From NCBI GenBank assembly GCA_023935145.1, contig CM043705.1, positions 56,080,084 to 56,144,083 on the forward strand: 64,000 nucleotides of DNA, given 5' to 3'. The position numbers and the translations under genes were made by a program. The DNA comes from Bretschneidera sinensis. Lineage: Eukaryota > Streptophyta > Magnoliopsida > Brassicales > Akaniaceae. Positions 32,546-45,060 of this stretch are shown piece after piece (the first letter of the stretch is position 1; every line of letters begins with the position of its first letter). The notes beneath the pieces were generated by a model. It saw only the letters and a program-made list of their open reading frames with translations, ran no database searches and had not been told where the DNA came from.

Positions 32546-35303
32546 TAACGGCCCATCCCGAGTGCGTCCTACTCAGACCGGCTTCTTTCAGTACTGAGCA
32601 CCTTGACTCAAGATGCAACCTATATAAATTACCAATCAAACAATATTGTTTTCCCAAACATCACAATTTAGACAAACACTTATCTTTACATACATGGGAT
32701 TATTCAAATGCAAGTAACTTTTTAAGGTTTACAAAAGAAAGTAAAAAAGGGAAAATCTTCTTCAATTACAACTAATTTGTACACTTTTTCAAAGATGAAA
32801 CCAAACCAAAATTTAAACTCTCAGAAAGGTTCAAGAGACGAGGATGCCGTGAACTGAGACCTTACAAGGAACTTATTTCAACTCGAAATCAAGTCTTTCA
32901 GTGCTTTCCTGGAAAGTTAATAAAATGGGGTGAGCTATAAAGCTTACTTAGAAAACATCTTACTAAAAGTAATTGTATTGGGATTTAAGCTCTCTATTTT
33001 CAAATCTTGTAATATAATCACTTTTTATAAACATAAATTTAGCAGGACTTTTCATTACACTTCTGATTTATGTTTCTTATTTTATTTATCATAAAAGAAG
33101 TAATCACTACAACAACACTAATAAACTTAATTAGTTATAAAACTCTTAGTTGAAAACTCCTTCTTACACAATATAACATTAACCTTTTATAAACAACATC
33201 AATCATAATAGTTTTTAATTTACAGCAATCAACATTTCAAGCCATTCATAGGACAAATTCAAAACATGCCTCTCACGGGCCAATTACACCACACACCCAT
33301 CGTGGGCCAAATACCTCAAACAATATCCTTACATATTTTTTTACAATTTAAAAGTATAAGTACACAAAATAATTATAAACTCACAAAATACATCTCATCT
33401 CATCCATAAATTATATATACCCTTCATTGGGTAAATACAATCATAGACCTTCTATAAATCGACATAAGCATTCTAAATAAAATGTCATGCAATGCAAATG
33501 TAAAAAACTGACCATTCATTTCCCATTTTAAATTCCTATCCCTTCCTTGGGTTAATTATAATACAACGGGGACACCCCCTCATGTACCAGTACATATTGT
33601 ATTTTTTTTTTCAAAACTTCGAATCCCCTCCTCCAAGGTAACAACCTACAGGATCCTATCATTCCCTCCACCTATGTAACAACCTACTCTAGGCGGGATC
33701 CTATCATTCCCTCTACTTAGGTAACAACCTAAACTAGGCAAGGTCCATACATACCCTCCACCTAGGTAACAACCTAAGCTAGGCGAGGTCTATACGTACC
33801 CTCCACCCAGGGTACAACCTACACTAGGTGAGATCCATACATACCCTCCACCTAGGTAACAACTTGCACTAGGTGGAATCTTATCCTTTCCAATATCATT
33901 CTTTTCCATACTATCCTTACAAGTCATGTCCATAGAATGCGTTAATAATATCTCTAGTTTCAACACAAAATCCACAACCAATCATATTACAATCATTCCT
34001 TCCACCACAATTACAAAAATATCAAGAAATTCATATCATTATTTCCTTATACATCCATATACCAATAAAAATTATTATCTAATTATCAATGCATTTTCAT
34101 AATCATTTATTACATTAGGCCTACTAAGAGTAAATTTAAACTCAACTTAATAGCACCAAGTGCTATTCTTGGACTTTTTCCTTATCTTTACTTTGTTCTT
34201 CCACCACACCTAAAGAATATACCATCTAGTTTTAAAATCCAGGAAGTATACAAGTAATTAATAATTATCTATCAAGAAATTACAAGAATTAATCAAAAGA
34301 CTACAATCCAACAAGTTTCCTTTCCTCATTCTTTCTTTCCTTTCCTTAACAAAATTGTGATTCATAACTCAAGACAATGATATTAAATTTACTTACTACT
34401 TCTTCCATTTTTCTAAGGAATCATACCAATCCAATAATCTTTATACCACCAAGATTTTAAACCCACAATATTTACATTTTCAAGCACTAACTTAGATTAA
34501 TTCTCGTAACCACCAAAATATCGATTTAATAGAATTCTTCTCAACCTTTAGTTTTCTCACTAAAAATCCTTTTAATATATGGAATTTCTTCAGTTCCAAA
34601 AATTATTATACTTCAAACCCAAAGCTTACTTTTTTAAAGCTATTTCAAATTGCGAATTTTAGTTTATTTCACGCTATAGTTCAAGAGTATTCAAAGTTCC
34701 ACCATAAATACACATTCCAACTTCACTAATTAATGTATCCATCAAACTTTGTACTTCCATAATTGTAAACTTATACTCTTAACAATACCTAACACAATCT
34801 TTTTTTATTTCCTTCTAAACTTTCTTATCTTAACAATTTCCGTGAAAATTTATAATTCTTACAAAGAAATTCTCCAATTTATGAAATTAAATCAAATCCA
34901 ATCAAGTCCACAACTTTAATATTTTACAATACCCACAACTTAAATCAAACTCCAACATCCTAATTTTTCAACATAAAATTTCCAAATTTTCTTCATAATT
35001 TCCCTCAACTTCAACAACTTATAAATCCATCAATTTAAAATCAAATCACGTCAAACAAAGTTCTAGAATCAAGTTTAATAAGTTTAGTTTAACCTAGAAA
35101 AGGTTAGAACTCAAAACTATCTCATATTCTTTCTAAAAAATAGCCTAACCTAAAAATTTAAAGTAGTAGAAAATATGAAAATTTTACCAAAACATGAGTC
35201 TGAAAAAAACCCTCAAAATCTTGATGTAGAAATCTCCAATCCACAAAATTTTCTTTTAATTAAGAATTAAGACTCATATTTAATTAAAAAAACTTGAAAA
35301 CTT
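32546..35303. repeat. Uncharacterised long repeat R, copy 2 (longest)
   Basis: Starts AACGGCCCATCCCGAGTGCG. It contains the 45-bp minisatellite at about 33625-33880 and extends through an AT-rich tail (34440-35280) that copy 1 lacks and copy 4 shares (61440-62249). It ends in a Copia gag fragment at about 35304. No ORF with a recognisable domain. Confidence 0.65.
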
Positions 35304-35690
35304 ATGGGGCCATTACAAACTTTGGCCCACAAATATAGGTCCAATGTAGATGATGTCATGTTCGAGAAAGTTGCAAATGCGGATATATGCTTTCAAGCAA
35401 GGGAGGCGACGAAGATTCTCCCAAGGGAATCGACAAGGTCAAAAGAGTTTATCTACAAAGTCTTAGAGGTAAGTTTGAATCTCTTCATATAAAAGAGTTT
35501 GAAACAATTTCAGAACAACTTTTAAGAGTTTTGGCCATTGTCAATGAAATAAATAGAAACTGAGAAAATTTGAATGACATCTGGATACATGATTGAGAAA
35601 AGAGGAAAGATCTCTACTAGAAGCTCTTTTCCAAAGAAAGAGAAGAGAATTTTGGAGATTGGAAAAGTCAAAGAAGCCAAGAACGAATAT
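35304..35690 (+). pseudogene. Copia gag fragment, N-terminal part (split by a Copia insertion)
   Basis: Encodes [31 protein letters not shown] and, after frame changes, [20 protein letters not shown] and EKRGKISTRSSFPKKEKRIL. The pattern ([11 protein letters not shown], then [12 protein letters not shown]) is that of a Copia UBN2-type gag. The second copy at 62783 is uninterrupted. Here a 4.9-kb Copia was inserted at 35691 and the gag resumes at 40624. Confidence 0.6.
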
Positions 35691-35885
35691 TGACAGAATG
35701 TATAAAGATCTTGTATATCTTTTTCTTATTCTTTCTTTACAAGGATGAATGGGTATATAACAAGGGAACACATCTATATTTGGCTATATATATATCATAG
35801 CTAAATTGATAGTTGACCCTATAATTGAGGGATTTGTATCCAAAACGCCCACCTATAATTTCTCTGAGGACAACTCACACCAACA
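35691..35885 (-). repeat. 3' LTR of minus-strand Copia
   Basis: Matches 40439-40623. On the minus strand it starts TGTTGGTGTGAGTTGTCCTC. The other LTR lacks about 10 bases near this start (TGTTGTCCTC), a deletion between short TTG repeats. Confidence 0.88.
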
Positions 35886-35892
35886 CTCCCCC

Positions 35893-38800
35893 TCAAGTTG
35901 GTGCATATAGATCTCTAATGCCCAACTTGCCAAGTGAGTTGTAGAAGCTCTTGCTGCATACAGCTTTTGTAAGTATATCTGCCAACTGGTCTTCAGACTT
36001 AACAAATGGAAACCGAGTTGTCTTGGCCTCAAGATTTTTTTTGATGAAGTGTCGATCTACTTCTACATGTTTGGTCCGGTCATGCTGGACTCGATTATGA
36101 GAAATGTTAATAGTAGCCTTGTTATCACAGAATAAGTCCATCTCGCAGCTTGGGACAAAGCCAATTTTGGTTAAAAGTCTTCGAAGCCAGAGAAGGTCAC
36201 ACAGACCCTTAGCCATCCCATGAAACTCGGCTTCGACACTTGATAATGCTACCATATTTTGCTTCTTACTTCTCCATGTAACCAGGTTCTCTCCAACAAA
36301 CATGAAATAGCCTGAGGTGGATTTTCTATCTGAAATATTCCCTGCCCAGTTAGCATTTGTATAACCTTCAACCCTTAAGTGATTGTTTCTTGAGAACATA
36401 AGTCCTTTTCCAGGGGAGGACTTTAGGTATCGGAGAATCTGAATCCCCGCATTCATATAATCTTCACTTGGACAATGCATGAATTGGCTTAGTACACTCA
36501 CTGCATAGGTGATATCAGGCCGTGTATGGGAGAAATAAATAAGTTTCCTAACCAATCTCTGGTACCTTCCTTTGTCTGTTGGCACTTGGCCTGGATATTC
36601 TCCAAGCTTGTGATTTTGGATTATTGGTGTATCTGTAGGCTTACAATCCAGTAATCCAACTTCTGACAATAAATCTAGGATATATTTTCGTTGGGAAAAG
36701 AATATGCCTCGCTTAGACCTAGCAACTTCAATTCCCAGAAAATATTTGAGTCCTCCTAGATTTTTCATCTCATATTCTGTCGCTAATTGCTCTTGAAGTC
36801 TTGCTATTTCTTTTGGATCATCTCCTGTAATGATCATATCGTCTACATAGACTATCAAAGCTATTATTTTACCCCGTTGACACTTTAAGAATAGTGTATA
36901 ATCTAAGTTACTTTGTTGGAAACCATATTTTCTCATTGCCAAGCTCAATTGCCCAAACCACGCTCTAGGAGATTACTTCAAGCCGTGCAAAGTTCATTGT
37001 AGCTTGCACACAATCTTGGCTTCAAAGTTTGCCATATATCCAGGAGGAACATCCATGTAGATTTCTTCTTCAAGATCTCCATGGAGAAAGGCGTTTTTAA
37101 CGTCAAACTGGTGCAAAGGCCAATCAAGGTTAGCTGCAAGAGATAATAAAACCCTAACAGTACTCAACTTGGCCACCGGTGAGAATGTCTCTTGATAGTC
37201 TACGCCATATGTCTGCATATAGCCCTTTGCTACTAATCTTCCTTTGTACCGTTCAACTGATCCTTCGGCTTTGTACTTGATGTGGAATACCCATTTACAC
37301 CCCATTGTTTTTTGACCTTCAGGTAGGGGAACAAGAATCCACGTCTCATTTTTCAATAATGCCTCCATTTCTTCCTTCATAGCCTGAACCCACTTAGGAT
37401 CTTTCAAAGCCTCATAAACACTTGTGGGAATATGGTGTGAGGAGAGTTCATTCACAAAGTACTTAAGGGGTTCGGACAGCTCTTTCGTAGAGACATAATT
37501 AGCAATCAAATATTTTGATCTTTGTTCCTCCACTTCTGCAGAATATCTATTTGGTGGTTTGCCCTGATTGTGCCTGAAAGTAATTCATAGCCAACAGGAG
37601 TATCCGTATCATTAGAAATGTGAGGCGTGGCAGGAGAGCTTACCTCAATGATATTCTCAGGAGATGGGTCGTTGGATACTGAGGAGTGAGGGGGTACTGC
37701 TACTTCAGCTTCTGGAGATGTTGGGTCTGGATTAGGTTCCTCTATGATAGATTGAGGAGCATTAGGCGCTGTATCAGTGTCCAGGGGTACTGCTACTTCA
37801 GCTTCTGGAGATGTTGGGTTTGGATTAGGTTCCTCAATTTTCGATTGAGAAGCATTAGGCGCTGTATTAGTGTCCTTGAACCAATTAGGTGCTGTATCAG
37901 TGTCCTTGAACTAGTCAAATGTCAACCAATTCAGTTCTTCTTCTCGTGTCTCCCTCTGAAGGGAAGAATTGTATGCGACAAGAGAGTAGAAAGTGTCGGA
38001 TTCAAGGAATATGACATCCATAGTCATATAGGTACGCCAAGTAGTTGGATCGTAGCAGTGGTACCCTTTTTGATGTACAGTGTATCCCAAAAAGAGACAT
38101 CGAATGGCACAAGGATCAAGTTTCGTGCGCTGGTTCTTGTGGAGGTGAACAAACGCAACGTAGCCAAAGATTCGAGGTGTAAGCATTAGCACCATGGGCA
38201 ATGAAACATAGGTTGATAAGGCCTATCGCGGAGTTTTAAACTTAAGGACTTTGGAGGGCATATGGTTAATGAGATGGACGACCGTGGCAACAACAGCAGC
38301 CTAGTGGTGGTTAGGTACGTGAGCTGCAAGTAAAAGAACTCGAGTAGTTTCAAGGATGTGGTAATTTTTGTGCTCTGCAATACCATTTTGCTGAGGAGTC
38401 TGGGGGCATGAGGTCTCATGAATCAGTCCATGGTGCCGGAAATAATCACAAAACTGTTGATTCATATATTCTCCACCATTATCGGATTGAAGGATTCGGA
38501 TCTTAGCGGAGAACTGGGTTTGAATCATTTTATGAAAGGATTGAAATACACGGACGACCTCATCTTTATGTTTCAACAAGTAAATCCAAGTCATTCGAGT
38601 GTAATCATCAACAAATATCACAAACCAACGGAAACCAGATATAGTAGATTTTGGGAAAGGACCCCTACAACAAAGTAAATCAAATCAAAAGGATCGTCAC
38701 TCTTATTCATACTTAAAGGATAAGTGACTCAATGACTTTTAGCTAAAATGCAAGCCTCACATTTAAAGTTCAACATTGACAAATCCGAAAATAAATCAGG

Positions 38801-40370
38801 AAACACATGTTTCAAATAACCAAACGAAGGATGACCTAACCGACGGTGCCAGAGCCAAATCTGTTCCATTTGAGGTCACTCAGGTGATGCATATGATGTG
38901 CTGGGCCTACACTAAAATCTTCCATGTAATAGAGCCCCCCCTCCCTCTTAGTACCACGCCCAATGATCTCCTTGGGGAGAATATCCTGAATAAGAAAAAA
39001 TGTAGGATAAATAAGCACAACACACTTCAAGTCTTTAGTAACTTGACTCATGGATAGTAACTTGTGAGAAAGAGAAGGCACAAGTAAAGTATTAGATAGT
39101 GGTAGGGCTAGTGACAACATCACAGTCCCAACCCCTGTTACCAAAGAGATGACTCCATTAGCATTGGCAATGCTAGTTCGCCGAGGAGGAGAGTGCTGAG
39201 AAAAATCATTTGCATCAAACATCATATAGTTCGTTGCTCTGGAATCAAGTATCCAAGCGCTGTAGTTAGCCTCTCTATTAGAACAGAGGAGAGTAGTACT
39301 TGGGTTAGAAACTATCGGCTGGAATGAGGGAAAGATGTGGTTCTGCTGCAGCTACCGCAGCCTTGCCCATGCCTTCACCATTCCTCACTGCATCACGACG
39401 CTTTCGAGCCTAAAGGTCGTGCCACCCATCAAGATACCTGTGTAGCTTGAAACAGATCTCACTGGTATGCTTTGTATTCCCATAGTGAGAGCATTTATTT
39501 CTATCAGGGGTGGCTCAGGATTTAGAGTTGGAACCAGATTTGCCACCAAGCAGAGAGAGAGACCCAGAGGGTGCTGGAGGATGCGAGCCATATTTGAAGC
39601 TCTTGGACGCCAGAACCATTCCTGGTGTATCATTCGGGCTACTAGTCGTCATCACCGCTTGACGAAGAGCTTCCCTACGGAGTGTGCATAGGCTTGCTCC
39701 ACTGTTGATAATGGTTTTATCTGTAGGACATCACTTCGGATATGGTCTAGGCGGTCATCGAGACCATCCAAGAACACATATACCCGATCTTCTTGAACTA
39801 GAGTATTGTAATGTTGAATATTGGTTGGGCATTCCATCGGGTTTGGCGACAGAAGTCTATTTCACGCTAGAGGCCTTGGAGATCATTGTAGAATTTTTCA
39901 AGAGATTCGCCAGCCTGTTTGAGGCGGGTCACGCGTCGCCGGAGATCATAAACCTGGGAGGTGTCGCTGCCATCAATATATGTAGTAGCAACTGCATCCT
40001 AGACCATCTTGGTTGTCGAAATGCGAATGAAGTTACTGATAAGGGAGGAGTCCATGGAACTAATCAACCAACCTTTAACAATAGTGTTGTCTGTGCGCCA
40101 TCGTCTAAAGGTAGAGTTCGTCTGAGGAGGTTGAGGTAGATTGCCGTTCATATACCCCAGTTTATCTTTGCCCGAGATATACATCTCGACAACCTGGGAC
40201 CAAAGAGCATAGTTGGTTCCATCCAACTTGATACCGATCGGTGCAGTAGCAGTATCGGTGGTTTGGGTCGGGGCTGAAGCTTTGTTCAAAACTTTAGTCA
40301 TTTTCATGGTCAACTCAGCTAGGATGGAGGAAGGCAGAGGTTCATCAATATGAGAGTCTGTATCGGCCAT
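35893..40370 (-). pseudogene. Copia gag-pol, minus strand, multiple lesions
   Basis: From the minus-strand start: gag at 40370-39999 (MADTDSHIDEPLPSS, LDGTNYALWSQVVEMYISGK), more gag at 39837-39652 (YVFLDGLDDRLDHIRSDV), a damaged zinc knuckle near 39450 (C-x2-Y), protease/pre-integrase at about 39270-38836 with WILDSRATN (DSG changed to DSR), integrase core at 38621-38301 (FVDDYTRMTWIYLL, LQSDNGGEY, PQQNGIAEHKN), its C-terminal part at 38201-37911, RT at 37533-36994 (GCKWVFHIKYKAEGSVERYK, DVKNAFLHGDLEEEIYM) and RT/RNase H at 36948-35893 with the intact YVDDM. RNase H reads YTNANWAG where YTDADWAG is usual. Inactive. Confidence 0.9.
37691..37910. repeat. 93-bp tandem duplication in the Copia pol linker
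   Basis: A segment containing 'ggtactgctacttcagcttc' occurs at 37692 and again 93 bp later, followed by partial 30-bp copies of 'aggtgctgtatcagtgtcc'. It lies between integrase and RT, in a normally variable linker. 93 bp is 31 codons, so frame is kept. Confidence 0.8.
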
Positions 40371-40438
40371 GGAGGAAGATGAGATGGTTCAAAAAATTGG
40401 GATGAGCAGCCAATAGGGGATCAGTGGCTCTGATACCA

Positions 40439-40623
40439 TGGCAGAATGTATAAAGATCTTGTATATCTTCTTCTTATTCTTTCTTTACAAGGATGAATAG
40501 GTATATAACAGGGGAACACATATATATTTGGCTATACATATATCATGGCTAAATTGACAGCTGACCCTATAATTGAGGGATTTGTATCGAAAACTCCTAC
40601 CTATAATTTCTCTGAGGACAACA
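40439..40623 (-). repeat. 5' LTR of minus-strand Copia
   Basis: 185 bp, ends TGCCA on the minus strand directly before the primer site. Matches 35691-35885 with about 10 differences by eye. Confidence 0.88.
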
Positions 40624-40890
40624 AATATGAGGTCTTGGTTGAAGAAAAGGTGGTAGAGACAACAACAACTCATCAAACCAAGAAGAAAAAAGGTCAAGAC
40701 TCTTTCTCTATAAGAGGTCAAGAAGAGGCAATAAAAATTAAATAAGGTATGACAACTCTAAAGTTAAATTGTTATAATTGTAATAAATTTTACCATTGTG
40801 CTCGTAAAGAAGTACTATAGAACAATGTGAATGAGAAAGCTTAGAAATGCAAGGTGAAATTGAGATTACTTTGTTGTGGCTCACTATAAA
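40624..40890 (+). pseudogene. Copia gag fragment, C-terminal part with zinc knuckle
   Basis: Continues the gag broken at 35690: YEVLVEEKVVETTTTHQ, FSIRGQEEA, a stop, then the knuckle CYNCNKFYHCARK (degenerate C-x2-C-x4-H-x4-C) and NNVNEKA. The same order, uninterrupted, is at 63160-63430. Confidence 0.65.
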
Positions 40891-40974
40891 GAGAAAGAAA
40901 AAAAAAGTGAAAACCTTTGTTATTTTATATTTTTTAGTTACGTATAAAATTAAAATGTGTTAAAAACTCTTGTT

Positions 40975-41058
40975 TTTTTGGCTTACTGATTAGCTGGTCA
41001 TTACCTTCTGGTCCTTTATATATGAGACCTAGGTTTGATTCCCTCCTGTACGTGTACT

Positions 41059-41134
<76 letters not shown>
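40975..41134 (+). repeat. tRNA-derived SINE-like segment with (AT)n(GT)n tail
   Basis: 'tagctggtcatta' and 'aggtttgattccc' (41031-41043) are spaced like Pol III A and B boxes. An (AT) run (41060-41100) and a (GT) run (to 41133) follow. A copy without the long microsatellite is at 63530-63610. SINE identity is a suggestion only. Confidence 0.4.
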
Positions 41135-41135
<1 letters not shown>

Positions 41136-42476
41136 CAAGAACAAACATAACATGTAAATTCTGGATAATCTACAAATAATACATATTCAATTAGAAAACA
41201 AATCTTTTAATGAAAAAAAATACCATTTAATCGTTTCCCGGTTTTTAAAAGTCCCTATTTCGCCTGAGGTTTTCCAACAAATCATGTTCGAAAGGATTTT
41301 GGTCCCAAACCTTAACGTGAGCTGCAAGAGGAAACATATATTCTCAGTAGGACAAGTAACAAAGTTTCAATGATATTCCTAGAACGTTCATTTACTTTGA
41401 TAAACCTCAAAATTTAATCCTTCCATCAACAAACAATGTCAACAGTACCTTCCTTATAATGTCAACGTACACTTTTAGGTTTTTCCTCTTTAACACAAAA
41501 CAAATTAACATATTAAGGAAAATGAAAATAAAAGTTTCATTGGACATCCAGTTTTTCCTTTTAGTTTTGTTAAATTGTGTTATTTTTCCTCTTAACTTTC
41601 CTTTTACATCCAAACATAAAACAATGGAAAAAGTTCTCTTTTTAACTTCCATTTTTATTTTATATTGTTTTCAATTTTAATTTCCTATTCTTTTGAATTT
41701 TCTATTAAAAATAAATATTGGAACATGTAATTATTAATATGATGAAAAAAAGTTGTCGCTCCTATGAAACACAAGACATGCATGTAATATATATCTTGAA
41801 TTATTTATGGTGTTTATATTTTTTTTACTTGGGTAGAAATTAGTGCTGTGAATCAGTTGCAACATATATACTTGCATGAACTACAGGCTAACGAATTACT
41901 CCTGTGAATCAGTTACAACTTTCAATTTACAACATTTAACTGAACATATTTCCGGCTAGCAGGACTTACGAATCAGATTTAATTGATTCAATTTTACAAG
42001 AAAATGAATAACTAAACTTTCTTGATGTGAGAGTGAATTTTCGTTTAGTTTACAACTGTTTATCTTGCAACCATAATAATCTTAATGATGAATACTTTTA
42101 AACTACTTTCAGCGGTATTTTTTCATGAATATATGAACCAGCAGATATACATGAAAAATCTATGACAATCTCATAATCTGAACAAAACATTTGGTAAAAG
42201 TTTCTAAAAGGCTTTTGTTTCAAGAAACATAAGTTAAGCCAAATACCCCAACGGTTTCTGAAAATAATTAAAAGCTGAAAAACAATTTTTAAAAAGCTGA
42301 ATTTGTGTAAAAAAATATTTTTTAATAATTGTTTTACCAAATACTAAATAACTTTTAGGTTCACAGATATTTTAGGAAAAAGTATTTCAAAATCAATTTT
42401 GAAATTGAAAAACCAAAACTATAATTAAACCAAATGGTAAACATATTGGTTAATCAATGGATGAGTAGTATATATA
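41135..42476. repeat. Non-coding region downstream of the minus-strand MIR395 pair
   Basis: AT-rich. The first part (41135-41530) matches 63610-64000. The second part (41820-42476) matches 3530-4127. The short ORFs at 41407-41680 have no recognisable domain. In transcriptional terms this lies downstream of hairpins 3 and 2. Confidence 0.6.
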
Positions 42477-42593
42477 TCAAATGACACCAAGAGTTCCCCC
42501 AAACACTATAGTAAGATACTAGAGCAAACCCTAACATTCGAGTAAGAGAGATCCCCTAATGAAGTGTTCAGGGGAGCTCTAGGGGACACCTGA
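42477..42593 (-). ncRNA. MIR395: miR395 precursor hairpin 2 (minus strand)
   Basis: Minus-strand 3' arm (42511 to 42491) is canonical miR395 except positions 3-4 (GA to AT): CTATAGTGTTTG..GGAACTC. The 5' arm (42579 to 42559) is GAGCTCCCCTGAACACTTCA. It lies about 280 bp downstream of hairpin 3 on the same strand with no TATA box of its own nearby, so it may share hairpin 3's primary transcript, as clustered MIR395 genes do in other plants. The seed-region change at positions 3-4 should weaken canonical target pairing. Confidence 0.85.
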
Positions 42594-42874
42594 GGATTAT
42601 TTCTTACTTGGTTTCAAGAAACATAAGTTAGTACAAACACCCTTAAAAATAGTTTTTCTATAAAAGTTGAAAAACAATCTCTAAAAAGCTAAATTTATAT
42701 CAGAAAAGTTGTGTTAATAATTATTATACCATATATGCTATAAACAGATTTTAGTTCCATAGTTGTATCAAAAATAGTTTAAAAATCATTTTAAAATCCA
42801 AAAATTGAAACTGTAGTTAAACCAAACGGTGAACATGGGAAATATATATATTGATGAATAGACAGTAGTGTGTA

Positions 42875-42993
42875 TCAAGTGACACCATGAGTTCCTCCAA
42901 ACACTTCAGTAAGGTATTGGACCAAACCCTAATGTTTGAGAGCTAGAAAGAACCCCCACTGAAGTATTCAGGGGAACTCTTGGGGACACCTGA
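42875..42993 (-). ncRNA. MIR395: miR395 precursor hairpin 3 (minus strand)
   Basis: Minus-strand 3' arm (42909 to 42889) is miR395 with a single change, G14 to A. The 5' arm (42979 to 42959) is GAGTTCCCCTGAATACTTCA. The outer stem pairs well: TCAGGTGTCCCC against GGTGTCACTTGA with few mismatches. A TATA box (TATAAAT at 43067-43061 on the minus strand) lies 74 bp upstream of the hairpin, similar to the 71 bp at the plus-strand loci. Of the minus-strand hairpins this is the best candidate for expression. Confidence 0.88.
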
Positions 42994-43070
42994 TTTGTGG
43001 GTTAATTCCGACTTAATCGGTTTCGTTTTGAATGGAATGGAAATAACAAACAGAGCATATATTTATAGTG
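42994..43070 (-). promoter_or_regulatory. Promoter of minus-strand MIR395 hairpins 3 and 2
   Basis: TATA box CTATAAATA on the minus strand (43068-43060). Upstream sequence (43070-44080) is block P, duplicated at 29331-30371. An ACGT-core motif (TGACGTGCC, about 43727) lies 0.66 kb upstream in both copies. The start site is inferred, not mapped. Confidence 0.6.
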
Positions 43071-44570
43071 ATTTCCTGGGATTTGATTCTTGTATAATTA
43101 CTTTCTAGCCCCTTTTCAATATTAAGCAAAGAAAAAATATATATGAGGGAATGAAGCCTTACTTACACAGTGAACCTGGACGCAACTATGGCCAAAATGG
43201 AAGAAAGAGAATAATTGTGAAGTGAGTTATCCAGCCTTTCCTTTACAGCTTTTCACATAGATATGTGTATAACAAAACTAAACAGCTTGCTCCCAATTAA
43301 CCAGATTCCGGCATATACAAATTCCTCTGTAATTAATGGAAGTTGAACACGGTTGAGTTCATAGTCATAGGTATGACGAGGACCACACAAAAATTTGAAC
43401 ACGTGGCTTTCCCATAGTCATTCAAACAGAAACAGTACCAAGATTTGGAGTACAATGTTAAATACCCACCATTTAGACCCAAAAGTTTATGCAAAATCGA
43501 CTGATGAGTTGTAAGAAAGTTCATTGGTAACTCATAGTGAAAGAAAAGTCTGTGAATCAGTTTTTCTACGTATCACTTTTCATTCGTTAAGGATAAGGGT
43601 CTAAAATGGGGGTTTACTTATCTTCATTCTAAATTAAAAGACTGAGTTTAAACCTCAATTCATATTTCAAAATTATCATTTATAATTTGAATTAATTAGT
43701 TTTGTAGCAATGAAAAAGAATGAAGATGTGACGTGCCAAGAGGAGAAGAGAGGAGGGTTTAAGGCCACTACTGTTGATACTATTCTCTACCAATATTCAT
43801 CCTTCACACAATTCTGACCAGGTTAACTTCTGGAAACTTAGTGAAGATGGAATTTCCTTGAGATGATCTGCATGAGGGTGTCTAAGAGAACGAGTTTTTT
43901 TCTATTAATTGTATTCGTAGATGACTCAGCTGTAAAGTATTCTGATAAATATTTCAGGAGACGATAATGATTAATAATCAGCATAAACTTCAATATATAT
44001 CTGCTTTGTGTGCACCTTTAATAAATTTTAGATTAACAAAAGATAGCAGAAAAAGAAGAAAAAAAAAGGTTAGAAGCTTAAATGAATGTTTAACTATTAT
44101 ATAGAGATTTCGGCGTATTGCCTCAATAATACAATGAAGTCCAGTAAAAGATTGCATTTTGCACAAAATGGAATCAAACCACTAAGCATTCATTGGAGTG
44201 TTCAGAATTATCTGGGAATTGTATAGAGTTTTTTTTTTTTTTGTTTTTTGCAGTAAAAAATACAATTTAAGTCTATATTATGAATATGCATGATGCAGTG
44301 ATGAGACCTTGATCTAGTGGTCTAGACTGAAGCCCTAGAACTACCAAGTCCCAAGTTTGATTCCTATGGATTATAAGTTTAGGTTATTTTTTCAACTTAT
44401 ATATGTTGGTTATTGTTATTATACAGTGATGGGTTGTTGTATAGAATGCAAAGAATTTATCATGTAGCTTCGTCCTTTTGAATTTTAAATTTATTAATTA
44501 GTCTAATTCTAAAATGATTTTGTTGGAAATTTAAATTGTAAAATGACCATTTTTTGTGTGGTATTACTCT
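43070..44570. repeat. Block P copy 2 (upstream region of hairpin 3)
   Basis: Non-coding, matches 29402-30371 and 30808-31210. SINE-like A/B-box pair at 44310-44370 as in copy 1. Confidence 0.75.
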
Positions 44571-45060
44571 TAGTCCTTTATCCCATATTGAAAAATTAAA
44601 GAAATTTTCTGTGTTTAAATTTGATCAGCCAGATTAGATTTGTACTCCCATATTCTCAGAGTGAGTTCGTTCCTTGCAATTATCTACAATGTGTTTTGTT
44701 TTGTTTGTTTTGTTCAAGATTGAGGTAAATCTGTCAGGAAAAATATATTTTGGTCATAATCCCTTTGAGTTGCAAGCAAGATGAAAGAGAAGATCATTGA
44801 GGTCACTAGCCACAATGCGATTGTTGGGGTATTCACATGTGAGTTATCCCATATCTAAAAGAAATAAAAATAAGAGTGACTTGTATACATGGTTTGAGCC
44901 CGAGGCTCATGAGCTTAAACTTTTGAGTCATATTTGAACCTATCATTTGTCCTTCCTTTTTTCCAAGCTATTGTATGCAGTAACAATTCATTTCTCACTA
45001 CCATCTATTTAATCCAAGGATTACCTGATTAAATCCTTGTTACCGAGGTTAATCACATAT
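44570..45060. other. Divergent intergenic spacer between minus and plus MIR395 loci
   Basis: Single copy in the window. A short open frame (MKEKIIEVTSHNAIVGVFTC, from about 44781) has no match I recognise. No other feature seen. Confidence 0.4.

Larger units (their letters stand above)
35691..40623 (-). mobile_element. Ty1/copia element with short LTRs, minus strand
   Basis: Perfect 5-bp target duplication AATAT (35686-35690 and 40624-40628). The paralog at 63150-63165 shows the empty site. LTRs are about 185-195 bp. A tRNA-Met primer site (minus TGGTATCAGAGCC, 40426-40438) and a classic Copia polypurine tract (minus CTTGAGGGGGAGT, 35885-35897) frame a gag-pol with many lesions. It was inserted into one copy of the duplicated gag fragment after the duplication. 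Confidence 0.92.

Noticed and set aside
29657..43524. Minus-strand frames in block P (29657-29863 and 43333-43524) suggesting an exon.
   Set aside because: Conserved between two recent duplicates only; no recognisable domain, and the second copy differs by a frame-changing deletion.
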